A stretch of 64,000 nucleotides of DNA, from contig NZ_JARKMX010000008.1 of NCBI RefSeq assembly GCF_029360705.1, positions 434,001 to 498,000 on the forward strand. Reading direction: 5' to 3'. The position numbers were made by a program, and so were the translations under genes. A model generated the notes under the pieces. It did no database searches. It saw only the letters and a program-made list of their open reading frames with translations, and was not told the DNA's origin. Each line of letters starts with the position of its first letter. The first letter of the stretch is position 1. Of the stretch, positions 26,151 through 35,133 are shown piece by piece. This DNA comes from Paraflavitalea pollutisoli (lineage in GTDB: Bacteria > Bacteroidota > Bacteroidia > Chitinophagales > Chitinophagaceae).

Positions 26151-28619
26151 CTACCGTAACAACTGCACCGTACCCCGTTTGGTGATCACGCGGCCGGTAT
26201 AATCCGTTCCCTGCACCAGGTAAGCGAAGGTGCCGGACGATTGCCGCTGTCCACCCAGCATGCCATCCCAGCCTTTGTTGATCTCTGTGGTGGCATACAC
26301 CATTTGCCCAAACCGGTTGTAGATGCGGAAGAAACGGAGCTGTGAAATGCCTACACAAATGGGGCGTATCACATCGTTGTTGCCATCTCCGTTGGGCGTA
26401 AAAGCATTGGGTACGAATATTTCCGGATTGGTATAAAACAGTTTCACGTTGATGTTGTCGGTGGCGGAGCAACCATCATTCCTGGTGGCCTTCACCGTAT
26501 AGGTGATGGATTGCGCCCGTTCGCCATTGAACAGGGCTATGGGGTTGGCGATATCGGGATGGTTGAGCCAGGTACCGGGCGTCCACGAGAAAGTACTGGC
26601 CCGTGGATCATTGGCCGTGGCCTGCAATTGGAGGGGTTGTCCGATCACGACCGACGTGTCGCTACCCGCATTGACAATGATTCTGTCTGCCACAGCAATG
26701 CGGAAGGTATCGTTCAGGGCATTGGGGCATCCCTGGTTGAGGATTGTCAGTACATAGTCGGTATTGCGTTGTGGCTTTGCGGTTGCCTGGATAGCGGCCG
26801 GTAAGGTCGTCAGTCGACCATTGCCCATATTGCTCAGGGTAGATAATGGTTTCCACGAATAGTTGGTACCAATGCTCACCATGGCATTGAGTAGGATGGA
26901 ATCGCCATAGCAGACCACGGCGTCTTCCGGATTGTGGATGGCGGCGGGGAACGGTACATTGACATACCGGATGACGGCCATGGCGCTGGTGTCGGCCGGA
27001 CAAACGCCACTCTTCACGACAGCGCGGTACCAGCTATCCTGGGTGATGCTGCCGGCAGTATAAGTGCTGGCCGTAATGGCCGGTGCCGAAGGCGCCCAGG
27101 TACGGGCATCGGTCGATAGCTGCCAGGCCTGTACGGCGCCTGTTTGATTATGCAGTGTGAGTAAAGCATTGGCGGGCTGACCAATACAAAAACTGCTATT
27201 GGCAGGATCGATCCTGCCGCCTACGCTTTTTGGGTCGACGATGATCAGCGCTGCGGTACTGGTATCGGCACTGCAGGTATTGCCGTTTTGCACAATAGCG
27301 GCATAGTGTGTGGTAGCAGTCAGGTTTTGGGCATTGAAGGTATTGCTGGTATTGGGCACCGGTGTCCAGGAGATGCCATCTGTCGAAGACAGCCATTGCA
27401 GGATATCGCCCTGGTGTGGACCAAGCGTGAGTGGCGAAACGTTGATGCCCGTGCATACCTGGTTATCGCCGGTCACATTACCGGCGATCGTGGGGGCCTT
27501 ACTAGTGACGAGGATAGTGTCGCGCAGGTCGGCGCAGCCATTGAGCTCGCGGGCAATGATATAGCCGGTGGTACTGCCCGCTTTAACGACAATGGAATTG
27601 GTATTGCCCCCGGATTGGATGGTCCAGCCTGAAGGCACTTGCCAGTTGTAGGTGGCATTGGCCAAGGCGGGAATGGAATAGGTAAACGGCATATTGGCAC
27701 AGGCTGTTTGCGGACCGCTGATCTCCAGGCCGGCGCAACTGTTGCGTACGGCTACGTAGGCATAAGCAAAATGTGCCCCGGGATTACAGTTCTCTGCCGT
27801 AAAAGTCAGGGTCACCTGGCGGCCACGATAGGCAGACAGGTCAAAGGTTACTTCTGTCCATCCCTTGGTCCATACATCGTAGAGGTATTGGCCTTCGCCA
27901 CCTCCTCCGCCACCACCACCTCCGCCCCCGCTGTGCGACAGAAAAGGAGTGGGACTGTTGGTGAAGCCGTTGGCGATCGCTGTGGCCGAATCGAGGGTGG
28001 CACCAGTACCTGCTCCTCCCCCGCCCCCACTACCGGCATTGTTGAAAGTTGGCAGGTAATATTCGGGGGATGCACAGGTAACGATGCTGTCGGGCGTACT
28101 GAGCGTGGCTTTGAACAAGGGCTGTTCATGCGAATTGTGGGTGCCGTTTTCCAATACCATGGCATAGGCGTAGGTCATGGTATAGGGCTCGGACGCCGGA
28201 CCGGCTGGTACCAGAATATTATAGGAAACGGAGCGCACAAATCCGCCCGGTGCGCGGCCGGCATTGAGCTCGTAGGAAGTGGCGGTAGAGCCCAGTTTGA
28301 TCGAATAGCCGTACGAATAACCGTTGATCGTTGGGATGGTGATGAAGCTGCCGAAAGGATCTGTACCGGGCGTCGTGATCACCTGGATGCCGGTGATGCC
28401 CAGGGTGTATTCGGGAATGGTGGACACGCCGGCATTGGGAAAAGGATAATCGATGCCGGTCCGGCCGACGAGGCCGGTGGCCGCTGACCAGTTGGAGAGG
28501 TCGCCATTGGCGAAATTGATGTTGATGGGGCATGCCTGTGACTGGGCCGTAAGTTGGCCTGCTGTACAGCTTAGAAGCAGACAGCATAGGCTGATCCGAA
28601 TGAGGAGCGTTCGCTTCAT
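26151..28619 (-). CDS. T9SS type B sorting (gliding motility-associated C-terminal) surface protein
   Basis: 822 residues with a Sec signal peptide (LCCLLLSCTAGQLTAQ, cleavage near 26). A lectin-like N-terminal module (NINFANGDLSNWSAAT) is followed by Ig-like and PKD-type segments (ISGPQTACANMPFTYSIPALA; ITVNAGSDTSVVIGQPLQLQA approximates the last). The C-terminus is the CHU_C/type B sorting domain: IFVPNAFTPNGDGNNDV, FRIYNRFGQMVYAT, GWDGMLGGQ, GTFAYLVQG. Predicted to be exported by T9SS and held on the surface, often in repeat-rich adhesins or gliding systems. A polyglycine run interrupts the first domain. It lies 95 bp upstream of the CHAT gene on the same strand; co-transcription is possible but unproven. 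Confidence 0.88.
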   Translation of the reverse strand: MKRTLLIRISLCCLLLSCTAGQLTAQSQACPININFANGDLSNWSAATGLVGRTGIDYPFPNAGVSTIPEYTLGITGIQVITTPGTDPFGSFITIPTINGYSYGYSIKLGSTATSYELNAGRAPGGFVRSVSYNILVPAGPASEPYTMTYAYAMVLENGTHNSHEQPLFKATLSTPDSIVTCASPEYYLPTFNNAGSGGGGGAGTGATLDSATAIANGFTNSPTPFLSHSGGGGGGGGGGGEGQYLYDVWTKGWTEVTFDLSAYRGRQVTLTFTAENCNPGAHFAYAYVAVRNSCAGLEISGPQTACANMPFTYSIPALANATYNWQVPSGWTIQSGGNTNSIVVKAGSTTGYIIARELNGCADLRDTILVTSKAPTIAGNVTGDNQVCTGINVSPLTLGPHQGDILQWLSSTDGISWTPVPNTSNTFNAQNLTATTHYAAIVQNGNTCSADTSTAALIIVDPKSVGGRIDPANSSFCIGQPANALLTLHNQTGAVQAWQLSTDARTWAPSAPAITASTYTAGSITQDSWYRAVVKSGVCPADTSAMAVIRYVNVPFPAAIHNPEDAVVCYGDSILLNAMVSIGTNYSWKPLSTLSNMGNGRLTTLPAAIQATAKPQRNTDYVLTILNQGCPNALNDTFRIAVADRIIVNAGSDTSVVIGQPLQLQATANDPRASTFSWTPGTWLNHPDIANPIALFNGERAQSITYTVKATRNDGCSATDNINVKLFYTNPEIFVPNAFTPNGDGNNDVIRPICVGISQLRFFRIYNRFGQMVYATTEINKGWDGMLGGQRQSSGTFAYLVQGTDYTGRVITKRGTVQLLR
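27895..27936. repeat. Glycine-codon microsatellite inside the T9SS type B gene
   Basis: A run of consecutive GGN codons (read on the minus strand) encodes eleven glycines in a row, flanked by SHS and EGQ. A shorter GGGGG run occurs about 40 codons earlier. Low-complexity, slippage-prone sequence. Confidence 0.75.
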
Positions 28620-28863
28620 AGACCGGAATATTGTGACTGGCTACACCGGGTGGCTTTTCACGGGTGGGTTGCTGGAAGGTCCTGGAGGCCGCGACCGGCC
28701 AACGGATCTGCGCAGAATGGGATTTTGAATAGCAAATTTCTAAGTAGCGAATGTTGCGGGGATATCGGACAAAACGCGAATGGTTTTGTTTGTTCTGTAA
28801 TATATACTGATTAATTGATTAATGGGTTGGCTGGGTGCCGAAAATTTACCGGGAATATGCCCG

Positions 28864-28897
28864 AAAAAAGAAGTCCCGCTCCGGGGAGCAGGACTTT
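28864..28897 (-). terminator. Rho-independent terminator of the collagen-like lipoprotein gene
   Basis: Minus strand: a 10-bp stem with one G-U pair (28887-28896 with 28871-28880) and 6-nt loop, then six T residues. It sits 20 bp past the stop at 28917. Confidence 0.82.
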
Positions 28898-28916
28898 CCA
28901 AATATGGGAGGTCAAT

Positions 28917-29519
28917 TTAATCTTGTAGTCCCAGGTAGGCTTTCACCGCCGCGTAATTGTTCCAGTCGATGGTGGCATTCGCCGAGCGCGCTGCCGTACC
29001 GCCGGGTATGATGATGTAGCGGTACTGTTGATATTTGACACCATTCCTGTCTGTGAAAGTGCCGACCACACCATTGGAATAGAGGTCAATTCCTTTCTCA
29101 TAGGCCGTAATACCGATATTGAGGCCATTTAATCCCGCGTATGGCAAAGGGATTATTTCCGGTGATGCAGCCGTGTTGCGGTTGATGTAAACTTTCACTT
29201 CTCCCTGGTTGATATGCGTCAACGTCAGTTTTGGAGCGTCGATGGTAGCATAATAGCCGACGGTGTCGATCTTGCCACCCGCGGTGTGAACGGTGTCAGG
29301 CATGTAAGCGACATCCAGCCAGGCTGAATAAATGACGTTGCTGGATCCGGATCCGGCAGGACCCTGGGGACCCGCCGGGCCGGCAGGGCCCGTAGCTCCG
29401 TTGGCGCCATTGGCCCCTGCTGGTCCGGCAGGACCGGGCTCGCCATCTTTACCACAGGAAATCAGGATAAGGCTTGTTACCACTGCCAGCAATGGCAGTG
29501 AACGAAAAACTTGCTTCAT
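28917..29519 (-). CDS. Collagen-like (Gly-X-Y) lipoprotein
   Basis: 200 residues from the ATG at 29519; a longer frame to 29570 adds an unlikely leader. Lipoprotein signal with lipobox ISCG. Directly after the lipidated cysteine come about eleven Gly-X-Y triplets (GEP GPA GPA GAN GAN GAT GPA GPA GPQ GPA), which should form a collagen-type triple helix, then a beta domain of about 130 residues (NVIYSAWLDVAYMPDTV...TLTHINQGEVKVYI). Such Bacteroidota proteins are probably trimeric surface stalks with a C-terminal head. Function unknown. Confidence 0.85.
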   Translation of the reverse strand: MKQVFRSLPLLAVVTSLILISCGKDGEPGPAGPAGANGANGATGPAGPAGPQGPAGSGSSNVIYSAWLDVAYMPDTVHTAGGKIDTVGYYATIDAPKLTLTHINQGEVKVYINRNTAASPEIIPLPYAGLNGLNIGITAYEKGIDLYSNGVVGTFTDRNGVKYQQYRYIIIPGGTAARSANATIDWNNYAAVKAYLGLQD

Positions 29520-29676
29520 AAATAGATTACAATTTGGATTAATGTAAGGATGAGTATGTCGTGTGCGCACGCACGTTGTTGGTTACACAACATGGTTGCG
29601 CAAGATACACCAATGCAGAAATACGCCGTACGCAGTTCTACGGAATGTCGGAAATATTCAAAAGATGGCGGAGTTA

Positions 29677-30990
29677 CTACAATACTGCATCCAGCAATAA
29701 TACGCCTGCGAGCCCCATCACAGAGATGATGGTTTCCATGACCGTCCAGGACCGCAGCGTTTGGGGAAGCGAGAGTTGAAAGAATTCTTTGAACATCCAG
29801 AAGCCGGAGTCGTTGATGTGCGAACCAAACACACTGCCGGCACCTACCGCCAGCACCATCAGTTCCGGAGAAGTACCGGTGGTCGCGAGCAGTGGCGCTA
29901 CCACACCGGCGGCCGTGATGCCAGCCACGGTGGCAGAGCCGATCATCACACGTAAAAAAGCTGTGATGACCCAGGCAAACAACAACGGTGGCATTTGCCA
30001 TTGCTGGCTGAAGCCGGCAATATAATCGCCCGTACCACTGTCGATCAATACCTGTTTGAACACGCCCCCTGCCGTGATGATCAACAGGATCATGGCTATG
30101 CCTGTGATCGAATCCGTCAGCATCTTCATCATGGCAGTTACTGTACGCCCCGCCCGTAGCCCCAATTGGTAAATGGCCAGCAGCACCGTGATGAGTAAAG
30201 CGATGACGGGATCGCCGATAAATTGTATCACCGTGCTGAGTGCATGATCGGCTGGTAACAGGTAGCCTACGATCACCGCCACGGTGATCAGTGCCACGGG
30301 CAGCAGGGCGAACAGCAAGCTGGCAGCGATGGAGGGAAGTGTGGTCTCGACGTGGCTGGCGGACGTCAGCGCCCGGTCTTGCTCAGGCGTCGTCAATCCT
30401 TTTAATAGTTTACCGAACAGCGGCCCTGCCACGATGACGGCGGGGACGGCGAGGGCAATGCCATACAGCAGCACCTTACCCATATCGGCCTTGAAAGCTT
30501 TCACCAGTACCACCGGACCTGGATGGGGTGGCAAAAAACAATGGGTGGTACTCAGGGCCGCAGCCATGGGTATCACCACATACAGCAAAGGTAGACCGGT
30601 CTTTCGGGTCAGCGTGATCACCAACGGTACCAGGATCACGAAACCTGCATTGTAATAGAGTGGAATCCCAATCAGGAATCCGGTCAGCATCACCGCCCAT
30701 TGAATATTGCGCAGTCCAAACACCCGGATCAGGGTCGTGACGATCTGCTCGGCCGCGCCGGTTACTTCCAGGATCTTTCCCAGGAAGGCGCCCAGGCAAA
30801 TGATTAGCGCCAGGCCACCCAACGTGCTGCCTACTCCTTTTTCAATGGATAGCAACAGTTGTGTTGCCGGCATGCCAAGGCTGAGCCCCGTTCCGATCGC
30901 CACGATCAGCAACGACAGGAAGGGGCTTACCTTTTTTGCCGACAGGAATATCTGCAACGCGATGGCCAGTAAAATGATGAGGATGGTCAT
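29677..30990 (-). CDS. GntP family gluconate/sugar-acid:H+ symporter
   Basis: 437 residues, 12-14 hydrophobic helices. Landmark GntP segments are present: LGGLALIICLGAFLGKI, FLIGIPLYYNAGFVILVPL, and LPPHPGPVVLVKAF, the last being the family's HPGP motif. Family members import gluconate, idonate, glycerate or related acids across the inner membrane. It is the last gene of a tight five-gene operon (3 bp after the FAH-family gene) and supplies the inner-membrane step after SusC/SusD. Confidence 0.92.
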   Translation of the reverse strand: MTILIILLAIALQIFLSAKKVSPFLSLLIVAIGTGLSLGMPATQLLLSIEKGVGSTLGGLALIICLGAFLGKILEVTGAAEQIVTTLIRVFGLRNIQWAVMLTGFLIGIPLYYNAGFVILVPLVITLTRKTGLPLLYVVIPMAAALSTTHCFLPPHPGPVVLVKAFKADMGKVLLYGIALAVPAVIVAGPLFGKLLKGLTTPEQDRALTSASHVETTLPSIAASLLFALLPVALITVAVIVGYLLPADHALSTVIQFIGDPVIALLITVLLAIYQLGLRAGRTVTAMMKMLTDSITGIAMILLIITAGGVFKQVLIDSGTGDYIAGFSQQWQMPPLLFAWVITAFLRVMIGSATVAGITAAGVVAPLLATTGTSPELMVLAVGAGSVFGSHINDSGFWMFKEFFQLSLPQTLRSWTVMETIISVMGLAGVLLLDAVL

Positions 30991-30993
30991 GCG

Positions 30994-31821
30994 TTATTGT
31001 ACGGTATTGACGAGTGTACCAATAGCATCGATGGTAATACTGATCACATCGCCGCTGAGCAACGTGAAATTGTGACCGGGTACGATGCCCGTACCCGTCA
31101 TGATGAGGCAGCCATACGGGAAACTACATTCCTTGTACACAAACGACACCAACTCTTCCACGCTCCTTTTCATCTGGTCGATGGTAATAGCCCCCGTAAA
31201 GACGGTATTGCCTCCACGGGTGATGGTCAGTTGTATCTGTGTATCGGCCGGCAACGGATCGCGTACCACATACACACAAGGCCCCAGCGCAGCACAGGCA
31301 TCATAGGTTTTGGCTTGCGGCAGGTACAAGGGGTTTTCTCCCTCGATGCTCCGGCTGCTCATGTCATTGCCGATCGTATACCCAATGATCTTGCCCGAGC
31401 TGGATACCACCAGGGTCAGTTCAGGTTCAGGAACATCCCAGGTACTGTCTTGCCGGATGCGCACCTTGCCCTCGTGCCCTACGATACGGTGATGGGTAGC
31501 TTTGAAAAAGACCTCGGGACGTTCGGCTTCATAGACTTTCGCATAGAAGTCGGCGCCGCCGGCATCCTTGCTTTCTTCCTGCCGGCCGATCTTGCTGCGC
31601 AGGTACGTGACGCCACAGGCCCATAGCTCCTGGCGGGGGCTGATTGTGGGTAACAGTTGTTGCAGGATGGCTTTGTCTGCCGGTGGCAGTTTCAATGCCA
31701 GCCGGTGTAGCTTTTCATACAGGTTGTCGTCGTTTACTAAATCTTCCCAGGCCTCATCGATCAGGTAGCAATAACCTTCCTGTTCTATGGCCGGACCTTT
31801 CGTCGTGTTGAATAATTTCAT
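30994..31821 (-). CDS. FAH family protein, probable 2-dehydro-3-deoxy-sugar-acid dehydratase or hydrolase
   Basis: 275 residues. The C-terminal two thirds are a fumarylacetoacetate-hydrolase fold: metal-ligand glutamates in DVPEPELTLVV, then GYTIGNDMSSRSIEG, and C-terminal LIMTGTGIVPG with GDVISITIDAIGTL. FAH-fold enzymes include 2-keto-3-deoxy-arabinonate/xylonate dehydratases, and the sequence PLYLPQAKTYDACAALGP favours that sugar-acid group. It follows an IlvD-type dehydratase (36 bp gap) whose product would be a 2-keto-3-deoxy acid. Exact reaction not proven. Confidence 0.85.
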   Translation of the reverse strand: MKLFNTTKGPAIEQEGYCYLIDEAWEDLVNDDNLYEKLHRLALKLPPADKAILQQLLPTISPRQELWACGVTYLRSKIGRQEESKDAGGADFYAKVYEAERPEVFFKATHHRIVGHEGKVRIRQDSTWDVPEPELTLVVSSSGKIIGYTIGNDMSSRSIEGENPLYLPQAKTYDACAALGPCVYVVRDPLPADTQIQLTITRGGNTVFTGAITIDQMKRSVEELVSFVYKECSFPYGCLIMTGTGIVPGHNFTLLSGDVISITIDAIGTLVNTVQ

Positions 31822-31857
31822 GGATCGAGTTGATGGTATGTCAATGTACGCTTACAA

Positions 31858-33576
31858 TTAATGTGAATCCCTGGTGACGGCAGAACCTGAGTTCCCCTGC
31901 AGGAAATCCAGGTCGGCCCCTTTATCTGCTCCCAACACGTGTTGGATATACAGACTTACATACCCCCGGGTGGCGGCTGGCTTGGGAGCCGTCCAGTTGG
32001 CTTTGCGTTCGGCGAGTACGGCTTCCGGTACATCGAGGTGCAGGCGGCGGGCCGCTACATCCAGTTCGATCAGGTCGCCGTTTTGCACGAGTGCCAGGTT
32101 GCCGCCGATGGCGCTCTCCGGCGATACATGCAGTACGACCGTGCCGTAGGCGGTGCCACTCATGCGGCCATCCGAGATGCGCACCATATCGGTCACGCCT
32201 TGCTGCAACAACTTTTTGGGCAGGGCCATATTACCCACCTCCGGCATACCGGGATAACCAACGGGGCCCACATATTTCAGCACCATCACACAACTACCGT
32301 CGATATCCAGTTGCGGATCGTCGATGCGGGCATGGTAGTCTTCAATACTTTCAAACACCACGGCCCTTCCTTTGTGTTGCATCAGGGCAGGTGTAGCTGC
32401 CGATGGTTTCATCACGGCGCCATTCAATGCCAGGTTACCTTTCAGTACTACACAACCGGCTTCGGGTTGAAACGGTGTGGCCAATGAACCGATCACATCG
32501 GTATTGTAGCAACTGGTATCCTGTTTGATATTGTCATGGTGGTTCTTGCCACTAACGGTTATAACGTCTTTGTGCAACAATTCGCGCAGTTCGTGCAGGA
32601 TGACGGGCAAACCGCCTGCATAGAAAAAATCTTCCATCAGGTATTTGCCGGAGGGCATCAGGTTGAGCAATAGCGGGATCTTGCTGCCCAGCCGGTCAAA
32701 ATCATCCAGCTCCAGCGGTACGCCGATCCTGCCGGCGATGGCCAGCAGGTGGATGAGGAAATTACTGGATCCGCCCACCGCTGCATTGACGAGGATGGCA
32801 TTCTCAAAGGCCTGCCGGGTCAGTATTTTGTCGATGGTCAGGTTCTCCCGCACCATGTCGACAATGCGGCGTCCACTGAGTTGGGCCATTTGTTTTTTAC
32901 GGCTGTCGGCTGCCGGTATAGCAGCAGCGCCACTCAGTGTTAATCCCAGCGACTCGACCATACAGGCCATTGTGCTGGCGGTGCCCATAGTCATACAATG
33001 GCCGATACTGCGGCTCATACAGCTTTCGGCAAACTCACAGTCTTCCTGCGTCATCTTCCCGGTCTTCATGTCTTCATCGAATTTCCAGACGTGCGTGCCT
33101 GATCCGATCTCCTGCCCCTTGTATTTGCCATTCAGCATGGGCCCGCCCGGTACTACTATAGTCGGCAAGCCTACGCTGGCAGCGCCCATCACGGTAGAAG
33201 GGGTGGTCTTGTCGCACCCGGTGAGCAGCACTACCCCATCGATGGGATTGCCGCGGATGCTTTCTTCGGTATCCATGCTGGCCAGGTTGCGAAACAACAT
33301 GGCGGTTGGCTTCAGCAAGGTTTCTCCCAGGCTCATGATGGGGAATTCCACCGGAAAGCCACCTGCTTCCAGCACACCCCGCTTCACCATTTCCGCATGT
33401 TCGCGGAAATGGGCATTGCAGGGCGTTAGTTCGCTGAAGGTATTGCAGATGCCAATCACCGGCCTGCCATCGAACTGATCATTGGGCATGCCCTGGTTCT
33501 TCATCCAGCTGCGGTAGATGATGCCGTCTTTGTCTTTTCTGCCAAACCAATCGTGGCTGCGCAATTTTTGTGTCAT
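31858..33576 (-). CDS. IlvD/Edd family sugar-acid dehydratase (L-arabinonate / D-xylonate type)
   Basis: 572 residues. The three cluster cysteines are C53 (LTPCN), C121 (TGCDKTTP) and C194 (GHCMTMGTA), with the 68- and 73-residue spacing seen in [2Fe-2S] pentonate dehydratases. The substrate-side motif near the C-terminus reads RMSGTAYGTVVLHVSPE, as in L-arabinonate/D-xylonate dehydratases rather than dihydroxy-acid dehydratase IlvD. It would remove water from an aldonic acid to give a 2-keto-3-deoxy acid in the cytoplasm. Operon: 4 bp after SusD, 36 bp before the FAH-family gene. Confidence 0.9.
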   Translation of the reverse strand: MTQKLRSHDWFGRKDKDGIIYRSWMKNQGMPNDQFDGRPVIGICNTFSELTPCNAHFREHAEMVKRGVLEAGGFPVEFPIMSLGETLLKPTAMLFRNLASMDTEESIRGNPIDGVVLLTGCDKTTPSTVMGAASVGLPTIVVPGGPMLNGKYKGQEIGSGTHVWKFDEDMKTGKMTQEDCEFAESCMSRSIGHCMTMGTASTMACMVESLGLTLSGAAAIPAADSRKKQMAQLSGRRIVDMVRENLTIDKILTRQAFENAILVNAAVGGSSNFLIHLLAIAGRIGVPLELDDFDRLGSKIPLLLNLMPSGKYLMEDFFYAGGLPVILHELRELLHKDVITVSGKNHHDNIKQDTSCYNTDVIGSLATPFQPEAGCVVLKGNLALNGAVMKPSAATPALMQHKGRAVVFESIEDYHARIDDPQLDIDGSCVMVLKYVGPVGYPGMPEVGNMALPKKLLQQGVTDMVRISDGRMSGTAYGTVVLHVSPESAIGGNLALVQNGDLIELDVAARRLHLDVPEAVLAERKANWTAPKPAATRGYVSLYIQHVLGADKGADLDFLQGNSGSAVTRDSH

Positions 33577-33580
33577 AAGT

Positions 33581-35122
33581 CTATTGTTTATCCCACCATA
33601 CCCTTGTGCTTAGTTTGTCTGGCCCCATATTGGAGATGGCGGTATTCACGTTGTCGGTGTTCACGCTCAACTCGGAGGTGGGGTAAGTCAGGCGACGGAT
33701 AAAAGTGCCATTGGGTACATCGGGATTGGTTGGTTGTCCGTAGGGATTGGGTGCCAATGCAGGATAGCCGCTCCTCCGAAAATTGGCGAAGGCCTCGGGG
33801 CCGTTCAGGAACGAAGCGATCCAATACTGCGTGTTGATCTGTTGCAGCTCGGTGCCGGTATTGAGTGGATTGGCAGCAATATACGTGTCGCGGGCCGTAC
33901 CGGCAACTGCAGATCCTGGATCGTAGAGGGCCATCTGGTCCATATGTGCCCGGATGCCATCGGCAAAATACTGCGCGGCGGTACCGGTTGTGATCCAGCC
34001 ACGGAAGCGGGCTTCTGCCAGCAACAGGTTGGTTTGTGCTGCCGTCACCAGAAACACAGGCGAGGTGATCTTCACCATGCGACGGCGGTCTACCTGGCTG
34101 TAATCGTAAAAGCTGGTGAGTCCGTCTGCTGTTGCGGCAGCGCCGATCGTGCCATTGTCTTTACCGATGGGCATACCGATCTGTTTGGCAGGATCCGTGC
34201 TGCCGACAGCTACCGTTTGGCCGGCGCCGCTGGCCGCTCCCACATATCGAATGGCGATGGCCTGCAGGCGTGGGTCGCTTGTGTTTTTCAACTGGTCAAC
34301 AAATGGTTTAGCAAGATAAAAGTTTGCCGCCTCGGGGCCATTGAGTGTACCTCCGATCGGTTGTGTAAAGTTCGCATCATGCCGAATATAAGCATTATCT
34401 GCGTTGGTGGTGATGACCCCACCGGCTACTGCGGCCTGCACGATCGTTTGTGCTTTGCCCGGATCGATCTTCGACAGGCGCATACCCGCGCGTAACAACA
34501 GCGAATTCGCAAACTTCTTCCATTTAGCGACGTCTCCGGCGTATAAAACATCCCCGCCTTCGATAACACCTGCGGCATTTAGTGCGGCGCCCGCTTCCGT
34601 CAGTTCTTGTATCAGTTTGGGATAGATGTCTTGCTGCTTGTCGTATTTAGGGAACAATTTCTGGGTAACATAACCAGCTCCCCCCTCAGTATAAGGAATA
34701 TCGCCATATTGATCCGTCAGGACCATAAATACATAGGCCTGGTAGATACGCGCCATATGGTACATATTACTGCGTGCCGTGTTATCCTTGGCGCGCGTCA
34801 TTGCATCGTAGGTATTCTTGATCACACTCTGGTAATAGGCGGTCCACATAGGTTGTGTCGTCACATCCCGGCTGTCCTGGTTATAGTTGGCGCCGGCGAG
34901 TACACCACCATTGGGGGTTACCATTTGTTGCACAATGCCCACATCGAATACGAGTGATTTTACCGGAAACGATGTGTTGATGATAGCCTGGTTAAGCAAT
35001 AAAGCCGGATCGAGTGAGGTCGGACTGGTTTTGTTGACGTTGAGGTCCGATAGCCCTTTTTCACAGGCCACGGTGGTCAGCAACAGGCTGAAGGCAATGC
35101 TATAATTGAGTAGCTTGTTCAT
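33581..35122 (-). CDS. SusD/RagB-like outer-membrane substrate-binding lipoprotein
   Basis: 513 residues. Lipoprotein signal with lipobox TVAC (Cys20), then the family start LSDLNVNKTSPTSLDPALLL, typical of the SusD-2/SusD-like group. TPR-type helices are interspersed (YHMARIYQAYVFMVLTDQYGDIPYTEGG, shortened here as YGDIPYTEG). Sits on the outer leaflet over the SusC channel and binds the imported ligand. Co-transcribed with SusC (11 bp gap) and the IlvD-type gene (4 bp gap). Confidence 0.93.
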   Translation of the reverse strand: MNKLLNYSIAFSLLLTTVACEKGLSDLNVNKTSPTSLDPALLLNQAIINTSFPVKSLVFDVGIVQQMVTPNGGVLAGANYNQDSRDVTTQPMWTAYYQSVIKNTYDAMTRAKDNTARSNMYHMARIYQAYVFMVLTDQYGDIPYTEGGAGYVTQKLFPKYDKQQDIYPKLIQELTEAGAALNAAGVIEGGDVLYAGDVAKWKKFANSLLLRAGMRLSKIDPGKAQTIVQAAVAGGVITTNADNAYIRHDANFTQPIGGTLNGPEAANFYLAKPFVDQLKNTSDPRLQAIAIRYVGAASGAGQTVAVGSTDPAKQIGMPIGKDNGTIGAAATADGLTSFYDYSQVDRRRMVKITSPVFLVTAAQTNLLLAEARFRGWITTGTAAQYFADGIRAHMDQMALYDPGSAVAGTARDTYIAANPLNTGTELQQINTQYWIASFLNGPEAFANFRRSGYPALAPNPYGQPTNPDVPNGTFIRRLTYPTSELSVNTDNVNTAISNMGPDKLSTRVWWDKQ

Positions 35123-35133
35123 GGTCGTAATTG

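Noticed and set aside
27639-28487. 282-codon plus-strand frame opposite the T9SS type B gene
   Set aside because: Glycine/valine-rich shadow produced by the antisense of a real gene; no motifs.
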